A stretch of DNA of 64,000 nucleotides from Agrococcus beijingensis (GCF_030758955.1 NZ_CP132360.1:1596243-1660242), one strand, 5' to 3'. Positions 45,712-54,856 are shown, counted from the stretch's first letter. Notes: generated by a model not told the origin, from the letters alone. A program made the numbers and translations.

Positions 45712-47487
45712 TCAGGTGCGCATGACGATGTGCGCGGGTGGCCCCAGGTCGAACGCAGCCTCATGGAGCCGCGATCGCAGGCGCCCGCGCACCACCTGGC
45801 GCACCACCTGGCGCACCCGTTGCTCGACGGTGCGGCCGCGGTGCCGAGCGCGGCGGCGCGGTGGACGCGCGGCGAGCGCCGGTGGCGGGTCGGGCAGCCT
45901 GACGGCCAGGCTCGGGACGGCGCCGGCGGCGAGGGCGCCGGTGGTGCCGCGCTTGCATGCGTCCCGGACGGTCGCAGCGGCGATCGTCGCGCCGATGCTC
46001 CGGCTCGAGACCGCGACAGGCTGGGTCGCTGGAGTGCGGCCGGTGCGGGCGTAGCGATCTGCGGAGCGCAGGTCGGGCACGATGCGCCAGCTGCCTGCCT
46101 CGGCGCCGGCCCTCTCGATGCGGAGTCGGCCGGCGTGGATCTCGTGATGGTGGTACGCGCACACGAGGATGCCGTTGTCGATGTCGGTGGGTCCGCCGAG
46201 CTCCCACGGCACGATGTGGTGGGCTTCGCACCAGGCGGCGGGCATGCCGCATCCGGGCACGCGGCAGCCCTTGTCGCGGGCGGCGAGCGCGCGTCGCTGG
46301 GCGCGGTTGAACAGCCGCTCGGTGGTGCCGAGCGACAGGACGTGGCCGGCGCCGTTGACGACGGCGTGGTGGACGCGTGCCTCGCAGCCGAGCCGCCCGA
46401 TCGTCTCGATCGGCACGAGGCTGCCGGTGTGCTCGATCGTGAGGACACGGTCGGGGTGGTCGGTGCCGTGCAGGTAGGCGTCGTAGGCGTCGATGGTGCC
46501 GGTGAAGACGAGCGTGGGTGGCTCGGCTCCGGCGACGGGCGCGTCGCCGGAAGCGGCATGGGCCTGCACGAGCCCGAGGAGCACGTCGTGCCGCTTCTGC
46601 TCGGGGGTGCGGTCGTCGACGACGCCGATGCCGTCGGCGCTGGGCTGCCCGTTCGCGTCCACATCCCGGCCGCAGTCGCAGCCTGCGCCGTCGCCAACGC
46701 TGACGCCAGCGCCATCGCAGCGGTCGGCGCAGGGTCCGTCACGGAACGCGACCTTCACGCGCGGACTGCTGTACGCATCCAGGACCGCTTTGAGGGCGGA
46801 GCCGCCCTCAGGCGGGGAGATCACCTGCAGCTCCCACATGCCGTCTGCGCGCTGCCGCAGCCGCGCCGACCGCATCGCCCGCTGCCGCTCGGCGGTCGGC
46901 AGCACGCCGTCAGGGTCGAGCATCGCGACGTAGACGCGCGCCTGCGTCACCAGCAGCTCCGGCACCAGCGGGAAGGCAGGATCGGTGGCCGCTTCGACGA
47001 GCGCGTTCTCGGCCCACGCGAGCAGCGCGAGCTCGGCGCGCGGCGCTGCTGGTTCGAGCTGCTGCACGATCGCCTGCGCCTGCGCGAGCGAGAGCTCGCC
47101 GTCGCCGAGCGCGTCGGCGACGGGCGGGTACCTGGTGGCGATCTCGCCCCCGGTGAGGCTGACCGCAGGGGCGGTCAGTGCGGCCAGCGCGATGAGCGCC
47201 TGCGCGGCGCTGGCTCGGATCCCGAAGGCTGAGGCGACCGCCTCCTTCGCGCTGCGGTGCCCGAGCCGGCGGCACATCGCCTCCTCCGCCGGGCCCTTCG
47301 ACCGCCCAGCGATCTGGGCGGCCAGCCGCACCTGCAGCCCGTCGACGATGCGCGAGAGCTCGGCAGCGCCGGCCAGGATCGCCTCGAGCTCAGCAGGCGT
47401 GGCCCGGGCGAGGGAGGCGGCATCGGCGAGGACGGCGCGCGCAGCGACGACCGCCGCTGCCGTTGCCTGCTCCGCCTGCGTCACCAT
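45712..47487 (-). CDS. DUF222/HNH endonuclease-domain protein
   Basis: A 591-residue protein of the large actinobacterial DUF222-HNH family. The helical DUF222 region covers about residues 30-330. The HNH nuclease motif is near residue 430: CRVPGCGMPAAWCEAHHIVP, then WELGGPTDIDNGILVCAYHH, with zinc cysteines and catalytic His. These genes occur in many divergent copies in Microbacteriaceae and are linked to selfish or intron-like behaviour, but their function is not settled. The tail after the HNH is long and Arg-rich and includes a repeated RQVV unit. I chose the ATG at 47487 with GGAGGGG upstream; a TAGGGT -10 lies about 25 bases further up. Confidence 0.85.
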   Translation of the reverse strand: MVTQAEQATAAAVVAARAVLADAASLARATPAELEAILAGAAELSRIVDGLQVRLAAQIAGRSKGPAEEAMCRRLGHRSAKEAVASAFGIRASAAQALIALAALTAPAVSLTGGEIATRYPPVADALGDGELSLAQAQAIVQQLEPAAPRAELALLAWAENALVEAATDPAFPLVPELLVTQARVYVAMLDPDGVLPTAERQRAMRSARLRQRADGMWELQVISPPEGGSALKAVLDAYSSPRVKVAFRDGPCADRCDGAGVSVGDGAGCDCGRDVDANGQPSADGIGVVDDRTPEQKRHDVLLGLVQAHAASGDAPVAGAEPPTLVFTGTIDAYDAYLHGTDHPDRVLTIEHTGSLVPIETIGRLGCEARVHHAVVNGAGHVLSLGTTERLFNRAQRRALAARDKGCRVPGCGMPAAWCEAHHIVPWELGGPTDIDNGILVCAYHHHEIHAGRLRIERAGAEAGSWRIVPDLRSADRYARTGRTPATQPVAVSSRSIGATIAAATVRDACKRGTTGALAAGAVPSLAVRLPDPPPALAARPPRRRARHRGRTVEQRVRQVVRQVVRGRLRSRLHEAAFDLGPPAHIVMRT

Positions 47488-47621
47488 CGACCCCTCCGTC
47501 ACGACGACCCTAGATCTGGCCACCCACATCCGCCCCCGTCGCCACCAAGGTAGATGCGACCGCCCACATGCCCGTCGGTCGAGGTGATCGCACGGGATCG
47601 GTGGCTGGATCCGGCTCCGGT

Positions 47622-47669
47622 CGACAGCAGCGAGGGCCCCGCATCTGCTGATGCGGGGCCCGGCTGTCG
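47622..47669 (-). terminator. Terminator of proVWX
   Basis: GGGCCCCGCATC (47634-47645) pairs perfectly with 47650-47661 across a 4-base loop, and an outer stem CGACAGC/GCTGTCG (47622-47628, 47663-47669) extends it. It lies nine bases beyond the proX stop. Confidence 0.8.
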
Positions 47670-47677
47670 TGCGGTGA

Positions 47678-48595
47678 CTACTCGGCCGCAGTGAGCCCGT
47701 CGACGTACTCCTGGTTCTCGGTGATCCAGGTGGCGACGATCTCGGGGTAGTCGCTCTGCGAGGCGTCGCTGTTGAACATGGCGTTCTCGAGCGAGAAGAG
47801 CAGCTCGGAGTCCATCTCGAACGCCTGCAGCCACTCGGTGAGCTGCGGGAAGTCCTCCTCGAAGCCGGTGCGGGCGATCGAGTGGATGCCCTCGGCGGCG
47901 CCGAGCGTGCCCTCCGGGTCCTCGAGGTCGCGGATCGCGAACTCGTCGTAGGCCCAGTGCGGGCGCCACAGCGTGACCACGATGTTCTCGCCCGACTCGA
48001 GGGCGCCGCTCAGCTCGGCCAGCATCGCGGGGGTCGACGAGGTCGTGAACTCCATGCCCTCGAGGCCGTAGGTCGGGATGACCTGCTCCTGCGTGGCCTT
48101 CGTGAGGCCGGCGCCGGGCTCGATGCCGATGATGCGGTTGTCGAACGCGTCGGCGTTGGCCGCGAGCTCGTCGATCGAGGTGATCGGGGCATCCTCGTTC
48201 ACGGCCAGCGTGAGCACCGCGTCGTCGTTCCAGGAGCCCAGGTCGACGAGGTCGCCCTCGAACTCCTCCAGGTAGTCGGCGTGCGTCATCGGCAGCCAGC
48301 CGTCGAGGGTGACGTCGTAGTCGCCGCCCGCGACGCCCGCGAAGACGGGGCCGGCGTCGGCGTACTCGAGCTCGACGTCGTAGCCCTGCTCCTCGAGGAT
48401 CGCCTCCCACAGGTAGGAGACGGCCTCGCCCTCGGGCCAGCCGTTGAAGACGCCGATCGTGAGCTCGGTCTGGTCGCTGGTCGCCGCGGCGCCGCCCTCG
48501 GGGGCCTCGGTCTGCGTGCCGCTCGCCGAGCAGCCGGCCAGGGCCAGGGCTCCGACGGCGGCGACGGCCGCGACGCGGATGTATCGCTTGTGCAT
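47678..48595 (-). CDS. proX: Glycine betaine/proline-type ABC substrate-binding lipoprotein
   Basis: A 305-residue OpuAC/ProX-like binding protein. The lipobox is ALALAGC (Cys22). The mature protein has LTIGVFNGWPEGEAVSYLWE, YDVTLDGWLPMTHADYLEEF and NIVVTLWRPHWAYDEFAIRD. The Trp-rich segments line the quaternary-amine cage of the family. It should deliver glycine betaine, proline betaine or choline to the ProV-ProW transporter as an osmoprotectant. It is the last gene of a proV-proW-proX operon. Confidence 0.92.
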   Translation of the reverse strand: MHKRYIRVAAVAAVGALALAGCSASGTQTEAPEGGAAATSDQTELTIGVFNGWPEGEAVSYLWEAILEEQGYDVELEYADAGPVFAGVAGGDYDVTLDGWLPMTHADYLEEFEGDLVDLGSWNDDAVLTLAVNEDAPITSIDELAANADAFDNRIIGIEPGAGLTKATQEQVIPTYGLEGMEFTTSSTPAMLAELSGALESGENIVVTLWRPHWAYDEFAIRDLEDPEGTLGAAEGIHSIARTGFEEDFPQLTEWLQAFEMDSELLFSLENAMFNSDASQSDYPEIVATWITENQEYVDGLTAAE

Positions 48596-48662
48596 GCTGT
48601 GTCCTCTCGTTCCGTATGGTGTTTCGTCCGTCGGCGGCCGCAGGCTGCGGTCGCCGAAAGCG

Positions 48663-49646
48663 TCAGCGGCCGCGCAGCGCGGCCGGCTCGGTGTCGTCGG
48701 TCGTCGGCGCGACCATCCCGGGTGCCGTCAGCGTCGGCGCGCCGGTGTTGGCGCCAGCAGATGCTTCTGCCGCTGCGCCGGAGCGGCGCGCTCGCAGCCG
48801 CGCCACCGGGCTGTGCTGCTGCGGGCTGCCGAGCGCGTTGGTGACGCGGTCGAGGATGATCGCGAGGATCACCACGGACAGGCCCGCCTCGAAGCCCAGG
48901 CCCACGTCGATGCGCTGCAGCGCCTGCACGATGTCCTGGCCGAGGCCGCCGGCGCCGACCATCGCGGCGATGACGACCATCGACAGCGACAGCATGATGA
49001 TCTGGTTGACGCCGGTCATGATCGTGGGCAGCGCCAGCGGCAGCTGGATCTGGCGCAGGATGCGGCCCGGCGACGCGCCGAACGCGCTGCCCGCCTCGAC
49101 GATCTCGTGGTCGACGCCGCGGATGCCGAGCTCGGTGAGCCGCACGCCGGGAGCCATCGCGAAGGCGATGGTGGCGATGATGCCGGGCACCACGCCGATG
49201 CCGAACAGGATGATCGCCGGGATCAGGTAGACGAACGCGGGCATCGTCTGCAGGAAGTCGAGCACCGGCCGCACGATCGACGAGACCGAGTCGGAGCGGG
49301 CCGCCCAGATGCCGAGCGGGATCGCGATGAGCAGGGCGAAGAAGGCTGCGACGATCGTCAGCGCGAGGGTCGCCATCGCGTTGTCCCACTGGTCGACCAG
49401 CACGATCGCGACGAGCCCTACCAGGGTGCCGACGCCCATCCGCCAGCCTCGTGCGAGCAGGGCGAGCACGGTCAGCACCAGGATCATGACGATCGCGGGC
49501 GGCTCGGTGAACACCCATTCGGCGACGTCGAACAGGCCGTTCACGAGCGCGCGGATCACGTCGAAGAGCACCGCGAGGTTGACGGTGATCCAGTCGACGC
49601 CCGTCTCCACCCAGTCGCCGAGCGGCAGGCGCACGTCATCGAGCAT
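48663..49646 (-). CDS. proW: Glycine betaine/proline-type ABC permease
   Basis: A 327-residue permease with six to seven helices. Characteristic segments are RPVLDFLQTMPAFVYLIPAI, the EAA loop EAGSAFGASPGRILRQIQLP, LALPTIMTGVNQIIMLSLSM and VGAGGLGQDIVQALQRIDVG. A C-terminal tail of about 50 hydrophilic residues follows the last helix and is longer than usual. It overlaps proV by 11 bases. Confidence 0.93.
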   Translation of the reverse strand: MLDDVRLPLGDWVETGVDWITVNLAVLFDVIRALVNGLFDVAEWVFTEPPAIVMILVLTVLALLARGWRMGVGTLVGLVAIVLVDQWDNAMATLALTIVAAFFALLIAIPLGIWAARSDSVSSIVRPVLDFLQTMPAFVYLIPAIILFGIGVVPGIIATIAFAMAPGVRLTELGIRGVDHEIVEAGSAFGASPGRILRQIQLPLALPTIMTGVNQIIMLSLSMVVIAAMVGAGGLGQDIVQALQRIDVGLGFEAGLSVVILAIILDRVTNALGSPQQHSPVARLRARRSGAAAEASAGANTGAPTLTAPGMVAPTTDDTEPAALRGR

Positions 49647-50958
49647 CGGAGGCCTCCTGGAGGTCGTGGGCCGCCTGCGACGCGTCGAGCGTCTGCGTGA
49701 CGAGCGCGGGGTCGAGGGCGGGCGGCAGGTCGACGATCGCCATCTCGGCGGTGTCGCTGCTGACGTTGCCGAGCGCGGCGAGCAGCATCACCCGGGGGAT
49801 CACGCCCAGCAGCCGGCCGCCGTCGCCGACGACCGCGATGGGCAGTCCGCTGGTGATCGCGAGCTCCGGCAGGTCGGCGAGGCTCGTCTCGGGGCCCACG
49901 CGGTGCATGTCGGCGTCGATCAGCGGGCGCAGCTCGCGCTCGCCGCGCTGCACGGCGCGCAGCACGTCGCGGTCGCGCACGGCGCCGAGCACGGTGCGGC
50001 CGGGGCCGGTGACCAGCAGCGCCGAGCTCTGCACGTCGCGCATGGCCTTCAGCGCCCCGCGAGGGCCGACGGTGACGGGCACGGATGCGGCGGGCGGCTC
50101 CATCACGCTGGCGGCGGTGAGCACGCGGGTGCGGTCGACGTCCTGCACGAACTGCGCGACGTAGTCGTTGGCGGGGTCGGTGAGGATCTCCTCGGGGCTG
50201 CCGATCTGCACGATGCGGCCGTCGCGCATGACGGCGATGCGGTCGCCGAGGAACATGGCCTCGTTGAGGTCGTGCGTGATGAAGACGATGGTCTTGCCGA
50301 GCTCGGCCTGCAGCTCGACGAGCTGCTCCTGCATCTCGCGGCGGATCAGCGGGTCGAGGGCGCTGAACGCCTCGTCCATGAGCAGCACGGGGGTGTCGGC
50401 GCAGAGGGCGCGGGCGATCCCGACGCGCTGCTGCATGCCGCCCGAGAGCTCGCTGGGCAGGCGGTGCTCCCAGCCTGCGAGGCCGACGCGCTGCACGACG
50501 TCGCGGGCGAGCTCGAGCCGGCGCTCGCGGTCGACGCCCTGGATCTCGAGCCCGTAGGCGACGTTCTCGAGCACGGTGCGGTGGGGGAGCAGTGCGAAGT
50601 GCTGGAAGACCATCGACACCTGCGAGCGGCGCACGGCGCGCATCCGCTTCGCGTCGATGCCGGTGACCGGCTCGCCGTTGATCTCGACGGTGCCGCGGGT
50701 GGCCTCGAGCAGGCCGTTGAGCATGCGGATGAGCGTCGACTTGCCCGAGCCCGACAGCCCCATGACCACGAAGATCTCGCCACGGCGCACCTCGAAGGAG
50801 GCGTCGATGACGGCGGCGGTGCCGAGCTTCGCGACCTCGTCGCGGGTGGCGCCTGCGGCCAGTCGGTCGGCTGCTTCTCTGCCTCGTCGGCCGAAGACCT
50901 TCGTGAGGCCGTCGACGCGCACGGCGACGGCGTCGGTCGGGGTTGCAGGTGGCTGCAC
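49636..50958 (-). CDS. proV: Glycine betaine/proline-type ABC ATPase with CBS domains
   Basis: A 440-residue ATPase. The ProV-specific N-terminal extension (KVFGRRGREAADRLAAGATR) precedes Walker A GLSGSGKST; the signature is LSGGMQQRVGIARAL and Walker B LLMDEAFSALDP. Two CBS domains occupy the C-terminus (VMEPPAASVPVTVGPRGAL; VIPRVMLLAALGN), the module that senses ionic strength in OpuA. I chose the GTG at 50958 (VQPPATP) because GGAGAG lies five bases upstream and the frame before it is antisense-like. Confidence 0.93.
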   Translation of the reverse strand: MQPPATPTDAVAVRVDGLTKVFGRRGREAADRLAAGATRDEVAKLGTAAVIDASFEVRRGEIFVVMGLSGSGKSTLIRMLNGLLEATRGTVEINGEPVTGIDAKRMRAVRRSQVSMVFQHFALLPHRTVLENVAYGLEIQGVDRERRLELARDVVQRVGLAGWEHRLPSELSGGMQQRVGIARALCADTPVLLMDEAFSALDPLIRREMQEQLVELQAELGKTIVFITHDLNEAMFLGDRIAVMRDGRIVQIGSPEEILTDPANDYVAQFVQDVDRTRVLTAASVMEPPAASVPVTVGPRGALKAMRDVQSSALLVTGPGRTVLGAVRDRDVLRAVQRGERELRPLIDADMHRVGPETSLADLPELAITSGLPIAVVGDGGRLLGVIPRVMLLAALGNVSSDTAEMAIVDLPPALDPALVTQTLDASQAAHDLQEASDAR

Positions 50959-51299
50959 AGTCTCTCCTGTCACGCCTCGTGGGCGTTCAGCGAAGGACGG
51001 GTGCCACCGCGCAGCGGTGTGTCGTCTGCCGTTCATGGGCGATCGAGATCGCCTGCGAAGCGGCACCATACGCTCGTCGCGCGGCTGGAGGGCTCGACGG
51101 TCGCGTCCGATGGATCGGCGGCCAGTGGTCGGCCACCGCACATTCACCGTACGCATAGCCAGAACGTGCAGTTTGGGCACGAGTCGCTGAGATCCGCGGA
51201 AAATCAACGATGCCGAGCCGGGCTCAGCGGCGGATCGTGATGCTTTCGTTATAGCGAGGCGCCGCGCGAGCGACGCTCACGCCGCTGCTTCGACCGGCC
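50959..51299. other. Intergenic region upstream of proVWX
   Basis: About 340 bp without a convincing gene between proV and the exonuclease gene. It is somewhat richer in A/T than its surroundings. A TACGGT -10 candidate on the minus strand near 51147 and a TATAAC hexamer near 51250 could serve proV, but neither has a good -35. Osmotic control sequences are likely here but not identified. Confidence 0.4.
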
Positions 51300-51938
51300 T
51301 CACTGCCACCACGGCCGCTCGCGCTGCGCCGCGCGTCGCCGCGCCTCGAGCTCGGCCACCTGCTCGTGCCGCTCGCCGATCTCGTGGATCGCCGAGACGC
51401 ACTTCGCGACCAGCGACTCGATGTCGTCGAGCTCGTGCCGCTTCGCCGCCCCGATGATGATCGCCGCGCACGCCTCGGCGTCGCCGCCGGCGTCGTGGTG
51501 GCGGAAGTCGTCGAAGCCCGCCGCCAGCGCCGCCACCGGCAACCGGTACGACTCGAGCGTGTAGGTCTTGCGGGCGATGCGCAGCGAGTCGGTCCAGCGC
51601 ATGTCGGGCACCGCGAGGTGCGCCGCCTTCGCCGCCGCTCGCATCACGCCCTTGTCGAAGCCGGCGTTGTGGGCGACGTAGACGTCGTCGCCGCCGAACT
51701 CCAGGATCAGCCGCTGCGCCTCGACCCAGTCGGGCGCGCCCAGCACCTCGTGCGCCCGGATGCCGTGGATCTTCGTGTTCCACTCCCAGAACTCGTCGTA
51801 GGGCGCGGTCGGGCGGAGGAGCGTCGCGTGGCGGTCGACCACCATGCCGTCGCGCACCTTCACGAGCCCCACGGCGCACGCCGACGCGGCGTTGCCGTTG
51901 GCGGTCTCGAAGTCGATTGCCGTGAAGTCGAGCGCCAT
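51300..51938 (-). CDS. DEDDh 3'-5' exonuclease (DnaQ-like)
   Basis: A 212-residue exonuclease-fold protein. ExoI motif is FTAIDFETANGNAASACAVG (Asp, Glu), ExoII is YVAHNAGFDKGVMRAAA (Asp) and ExoIII is FRHHDAGGDAEACAAIII (His, Asp). It resembles stand-alone DNA polymerase III epsilon-like exonucleases of actinobacteria that act in DNA repair rather than as the replicative proofreader. The ATG at 51938 is preferred over an upstream in-frame start; AAGACT lies seven bases before it. Confidence 0.88.
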   Translation of the reverse strand: MALDFTAIDFETANGNAASACAVGLVKVRDGMVVDRHATLLRPTAPYDEFWEWNTKIHGIRAHEVLGAPDWVEAQRLILEFGGDDVYVAHNAGFDKGVMRAAAKAAHLAVPDMRWTDSLRIARKTYTLESYRLPVAALAAGFDDFRHHDAGGDAEACAAIIIGAAKRHELDDIESLVAKCVSAIHEIGERHEQVAELEARRRAAQRERPWWQ

Positions 51939-52015
51939 GTCTGACAGTCTTCCAGGCCCCGCCCACACGTCGTGACCGACCGCATCCGCCCGATCGCGTC
52001 TGCGACGATGGAGCC

Positions 52016-52375
52016 ATGACGAACCCCATCCTCGACGCGCTCAGCACCATCGACGCCGACGACCACGCCGGCGCGTGGGCGGTCGTGCGCGACGCCGTGC
52101 TGGTGGTGCCGGCGGTCGTCGAGAACCCGCGCGACCCCGAGTCGGGCCGGTTCCTGGTGGTGCCGCACGGCGAGCTGCAGCTGGTGGTGGCCTTCACCGA
52201 GACGCGCCGCATCGGCGGCTTCGTCACGCGCACGCGGCGGCACCTGAAGCTGAGCGGCGCCGAGCTGGTCGCGGCGATCCCGCCGGGCCACGCGATCGTG
52301 CTCGACCCGGGGCATGACGACGGCCGGGTGTTCCTGCCCGAGGTGCTCGCTGGCGAGGCCAGCGAGGCCGGGTAG
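52016..52375 (+). CDS. SseB-like small protein
   Basis: A 119-residue soluble protein. The pattern AVVRDAVLVVPAVVENPRDP, GRFLVVPHGELQLVVAFTET and LKLSGAELVAAIPPGHAIVL, then DPG, matches the SseB N-terminal domain family (strand-strand repeats ending in a conserved NPG/DPG). The function is unknown. The ATG is six bases after a weak GACGAT hexamer (52004-52009). Confidence 0.68.
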   Translation: MTNPILDALSTIDADDHAGAWAVVRDAVLVVPAVVENPRDPESGRFLVVPHGELQLVVAFTETRRIGGFVTRTRRHLKLSGAELVAAIPPGHAIVLDPGHDDGRVFLPEVLAGEASEAG

Positions 52376-52422
52376 CGCGGGCAGGCGCCGGGCACGGCGC
52401 CGAGCGCGCCGGAAGAGGGGCG

Positions 52423-52451
52423 TTGACAGCGCACTTGCATTTTGCAAGCAT
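52423..52451 (+). promoter_or_regulatory. Leaderless promoter with operator for the VOC-HxlR pair
   Basis: TTGACA (52423-52428), 17 bases, AAGCAT (52446-52451), then six bases to the ATG at 52458. The spacer holds the perfect palindrome CTTGCATTTTGCAAG (52434-52448). This is the probable binding site of the HxlR-type regulator encoded by the second gene. Confidence 0.7.
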
Positions 52452-52457
52452 CGGGGC

Positions 52458-52862
52458 ATGAGCCTCTTCATCACCTGCCCGGTCGAGAGCGTCGAGCGCG
52501 CGACCGCCTTCTACACCGCCCTCGGATGGCCGCTGAACGCCGAGATGTCGGATCACAACGTGGCGTGCTTCGCGATCGCGCCGGAGCAGTACGTCATGCT
52601 CGGCAGCCGCGAGATGTACGCCAGCGTCGGCGGGACCGAGGGCGTCGTCGGCGGGCCCGACACGCCCTCGAAGGTGACCGTCTCGTTCGACCTCGGCAGC
52701 CGCGAGGCCGTCGACGAGCTCGTCGAGCGCGCCGGCGCGGCGGGCGGCCGGGTCGGCGACACCGACGACTATCCCTTCATGTACCAGCGCCAGTTCGACG
52801 ACCCCGACGGCTACCACTACTCGCCGTTCTGGATGAAGCCGGACGCCGACCCCGCCGCGTGA
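52458..52862 (+). CDS. VOC-family (glyoxalase-like) protein
   Basis: A 134-residue vicinal-oxygen-chelate fold protein. It starts SLFITCPVESVERATAFYTA and ends with DDPDGYHYSPFWMKP, the usual final strand. Middle residues YVMLGSREMYASVGG resemble the lactoylglutathione-lyase-like group (COG3607) that is common beside small regulators. It may act on or sequester a reactive small molecule. It is leaderless and coupled to the regulator gene by a GTGA overlap. Confidence 0.82.
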   Translation: MSLFITCPVESVERATAFYTALGWPLNAEMSDHNVACFAIAPEQYVMLGSREMYASVGGTEGVVGGPDTPSKVTVSFDLGSREAVDELVERAGAAGGRVGDTDDYPFMYQRQFDDPDGYHYSPFWMKPDADPAA

Positions 52863-53140
52863 GCGACCTGGCGGCGGCCCTCGACGTCGTCGGATCGCGG
52901 TGGGCTCTCCTCATCGTCGAGCGGCTCCTCGACGGGCCGCAGCGCTACGGCGACCTGCAGCGCGAGCTCGGGGTGCCGACGAACATGCTCGCGACGCGAC
53001 TGCGCGAGCTCGAAGCGGCCGGCGTGCTGTCGCGACTGCCGCTGCGGCACAACACCCGGGCGTATGCCCTGACGGATCGCGGGCTCGCCTTGCGCGAGGC
53101 GATCGTCGCGCTCGCTCGCTGGGGCGCCGAGAAGTCCTAG
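52859..53140 (+). CDS. HxlR-family transcriptional regulator
   Basis: A 93-residue winged-helix protein: LDVVGSRWALLIVERLLDGP, QRYGDLQRELGVPTNMLATR, LRELEAAGVLSRLPLRHNTR and a final helix. This is the HxlR/MarR-like fold with DVVGSRW near the start. The N-terminal cysteine of the aldehyde-sensing HxlR proteins is not present. It starts with GTG overlapping the VOC gene. The palindrome in the shared promoter makes autoregulation likely. Confidence 0.85.
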   Translation: MSDLAAALDVVGSRWALLIVERLLDGPQRYGDLQRELGVPTNMLATRLRELEAAGVLSRLPLRHNTRAYALTDRGLALREAIVALARWGAEKS

Positions 53141-53207
53141 GCCGGCGAGCTCTATGCGCCGACGCGCGTTGCGTCGCCGCCGCGGCCCCGCGCGCGGTCG
53201 ATGCGCG

Positions 53208-53666
53208 CTAGGAGCAGGCGCCGACCAGCTCGAGCCGCTCGACGGCGCCCGAGACGCCCTCGAGCGCGGTGACGGCGCTGACGACGCTCGTGTCGATGAC
53301 GACCTCGGTCGCGGGGGAGCGGCCGTAGCTGACGAAGGTCCAGACGTTCTCCTCCTGCGCCACCTCGAGCCAGTCGACGGCGCCGACCGTGATGCAGCGG
53401 CTCGTCGACGGTGCGGGCTCGGGCATGCCGCAGCGCAGCGTGACCGCGCTCGGGTCTCCCCAGGCGGCTGTGGCCTGCGCGGTCGTGTCGCGGCGGTCGA
53501 GCGGCTCGTTGCCCGTCTGCTCACCGAGCTGCTGCGGCAGCGTCAGCACGACGCTCGCGCAGCCCGGGTCGGCGGCGTCCTCGGCCGGAGGCAGGTTCAC
53601 CGCGCGCGCGCAACCGGTCAGCGTCAGCAGGGCGACGGCGGCGGCAAGCAGGGGGAGGCGGCGCAT
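53208..53666 (-). CDS. DUF3515 family lipoprotein
   Basis: A 152-residue lipoprotein with lipobox LTLTGC (Cys19) and a short extracellular domain. PGCASVVLTLPQQLGEQ, TAAWGDPSAVTLRCGM and VDWLEVAQEENVWTFVSYGR match DUF3515, an actinobacterial family of unknown function whose gene lies near thiL, rsmD and recG in relatives. Two cysteine pairs may form disulfides. The ATG is six bases from a TAGGCT -10. Confidence 0.82.
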   Translation of the reverse strand: MRRLPLLAAAVALLTLTGCARAVNLPPAEDAADPGCASVVLTLPQQLGEQTGNEPLDRRDTTAQATAAWGDPSAVTLRCGMPEPAPSTSRCITVGAVDWLEVAQEENVWTFVSYGRSPATEVVIDTSVVSAVTALEGVSGAVERLELVGACS

Positions 53667-53672
53667 CCCTCG

Positions 53673-53678
53673 AGCCTA
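53673..53678 (-). promoter_or_regulatory. Leaderless -10 element of the DUF3515 gene
   Basis: On the minus strand TAGGCT (53673-53678) is followed by six bases and the ATG at 53666. Confidence 0.55.
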
Positions 53679-53817
53679 TCGATGGCGGGTGGGCGGCGGC
53701 GGTCGCGAGCGGGCGAGCATGCACGCTCGATCGGGTCGAGCGTGGCACGAGCCGCTGTCGACGGTCGGCGATGCGCTCAGCCCGATCGAGCGCGGGCTCG
53801 GCCGGGCGACCAGCGGC

Positions 53818-53823
53818 TAGCGT
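53818..53823 (+). promoter_or_regulatory. Leaderless -10 element of thiL
   Basis: TAGCGT (53818-53823), seven bases, then the ATG at 53831. Confidence 0.45.
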
Positions 53824-53830
53824 TGCCAGC

Positions 53831-54856
53831 ATGGACGACGCCACGCTGCACGAGGTCGGCGAGCTCGAGGCGCTGCGGCGCTTCCTGCCGCTCCTGCCCA
53901 CCGGCAGCGCGACCGAGGTCGGCCCGGGCGACGACGCTGCGGTCGTGCGCGCCCCCGACGGCCGCTTCGTCGTCACCACCGACACGATGCTCGAGGGCGC
54001 CGACTTCAGGCTGGGCTGGTCGCGCTGGCACGACCTCGGCTGGAAGGCCGTCGCCACCAACCTCATCGACGTGGCCGCCATGGGTGCCCGGCCGACCTCG
54101 CTGGTGGTGGCGCTCGCGGTCGCCCCGTCGACGCGCGTCGCCGACCTCGAGGAGTTCGCGCGTGGCCTCGCCGACGCGATCGCCGCGATGGCGCCCGGCT
54201 GCGGCGTCGTCGGCGGCGACCTCGGCACCGCCCCGCACGCGACGATCGCCGTCACGGCGTTCGGCGACCTCGAGGGCCGGAGCCCGGTGCTGCGCAGCGG
54301 GGCGAGGGCGGGGGATGCGGTGTGGTGCGTCGGTGGGCTCGGCGCGGCCGCGACGGGGCTGCGGCACCTCTTCGCGGAGGCCGTCGACGAGGCGGCGGTG
54401 GCCGTGCGCGAGGCGGCCGACCGGTTGCGCGCCGGCGCGCACGCCGCGGCGATCGAGGCGCAGCTGGCGCCGGTGTCGCCGATCGCCGTCGGCACCCTGC
54501 TGGCCGACCTCGGCGCGACCGCGATGCTCGACGTCTCCGACGGGCTCGCGCTCGACGCGGCGCGGATCGCCCGCGCCTCCGGCGTGCGGATCGCGCTCGA
54601 GCGCGCCGCTGTGCAGGAGGCGTCCCGGGGCGCGACGCTCGATGCGGCGCTGCACGGCGGGGAGGACCACGCGCTGCTGGTGACCCTGCCGGCCGACGTG
54701 ACGCCGCCGGTCGAGCTGGCCGGGCACCCGGTGCACCGCCTCGGCACGGTGGAGGCGGTGGGCGGCGGCCACGACGCATCCGCCCGCTCCTTCGGTGTCA
54801 CGCTCGACGGCGAACCGCTCGAGCCCCGCGGCTGGGACCCGTACCGCGCCGCGTGA
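53831..54856 (+). CDS. thiL: Thiamine-monophosphate kinase ThiL
   Basis: A 341-residue kinase that phosphorylates thiamine monophosphate to thiamine diphosphate. Motifs: EVGPGDDAAVVRAPDGRFVV (metal Asp pair), TTDTMLEGADFRLGW, VATNLIDVAAMGARPTSLVV, CGVVGGDLGTAP, MLDVSDGLALDAARIA and ALHGGEDHALLVTLP. The length and order are as in AIR-synthase/ThiL proteins. It has a leaderless start and is followed by a repeat-rich gap before the convergent rsmD. Confidence 0.95.
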   Translation: MDDATLHEVGELEALRRFLPLLPTGSATEVGPGDDAAVVRAPDGRFVVTTDTMLEGADFRLGWSRWHDLGWKAVATNLIDVAAMGARPTSLVVALAVAPSTRVADLEEFARGLADAIAAMAPGCGVVGGDLGTAPHATIAVTAFGDLEGRSPVLRSGARAGDAVWCVGGLGAAATGLRHLFAEAVDEAAVAVREAADRLRAGAHAAAIEAQLAPVSPIAVGTLLADLGATAMLDVSDGLALDAARIARASGVRIALERAAVQEASRGATLDAALHGGEDHALLVTLPADVTPPVELAGHPVHRLGTVEAVGGGHDASARSFGVTLDGEPLEPRGWDPYRAA

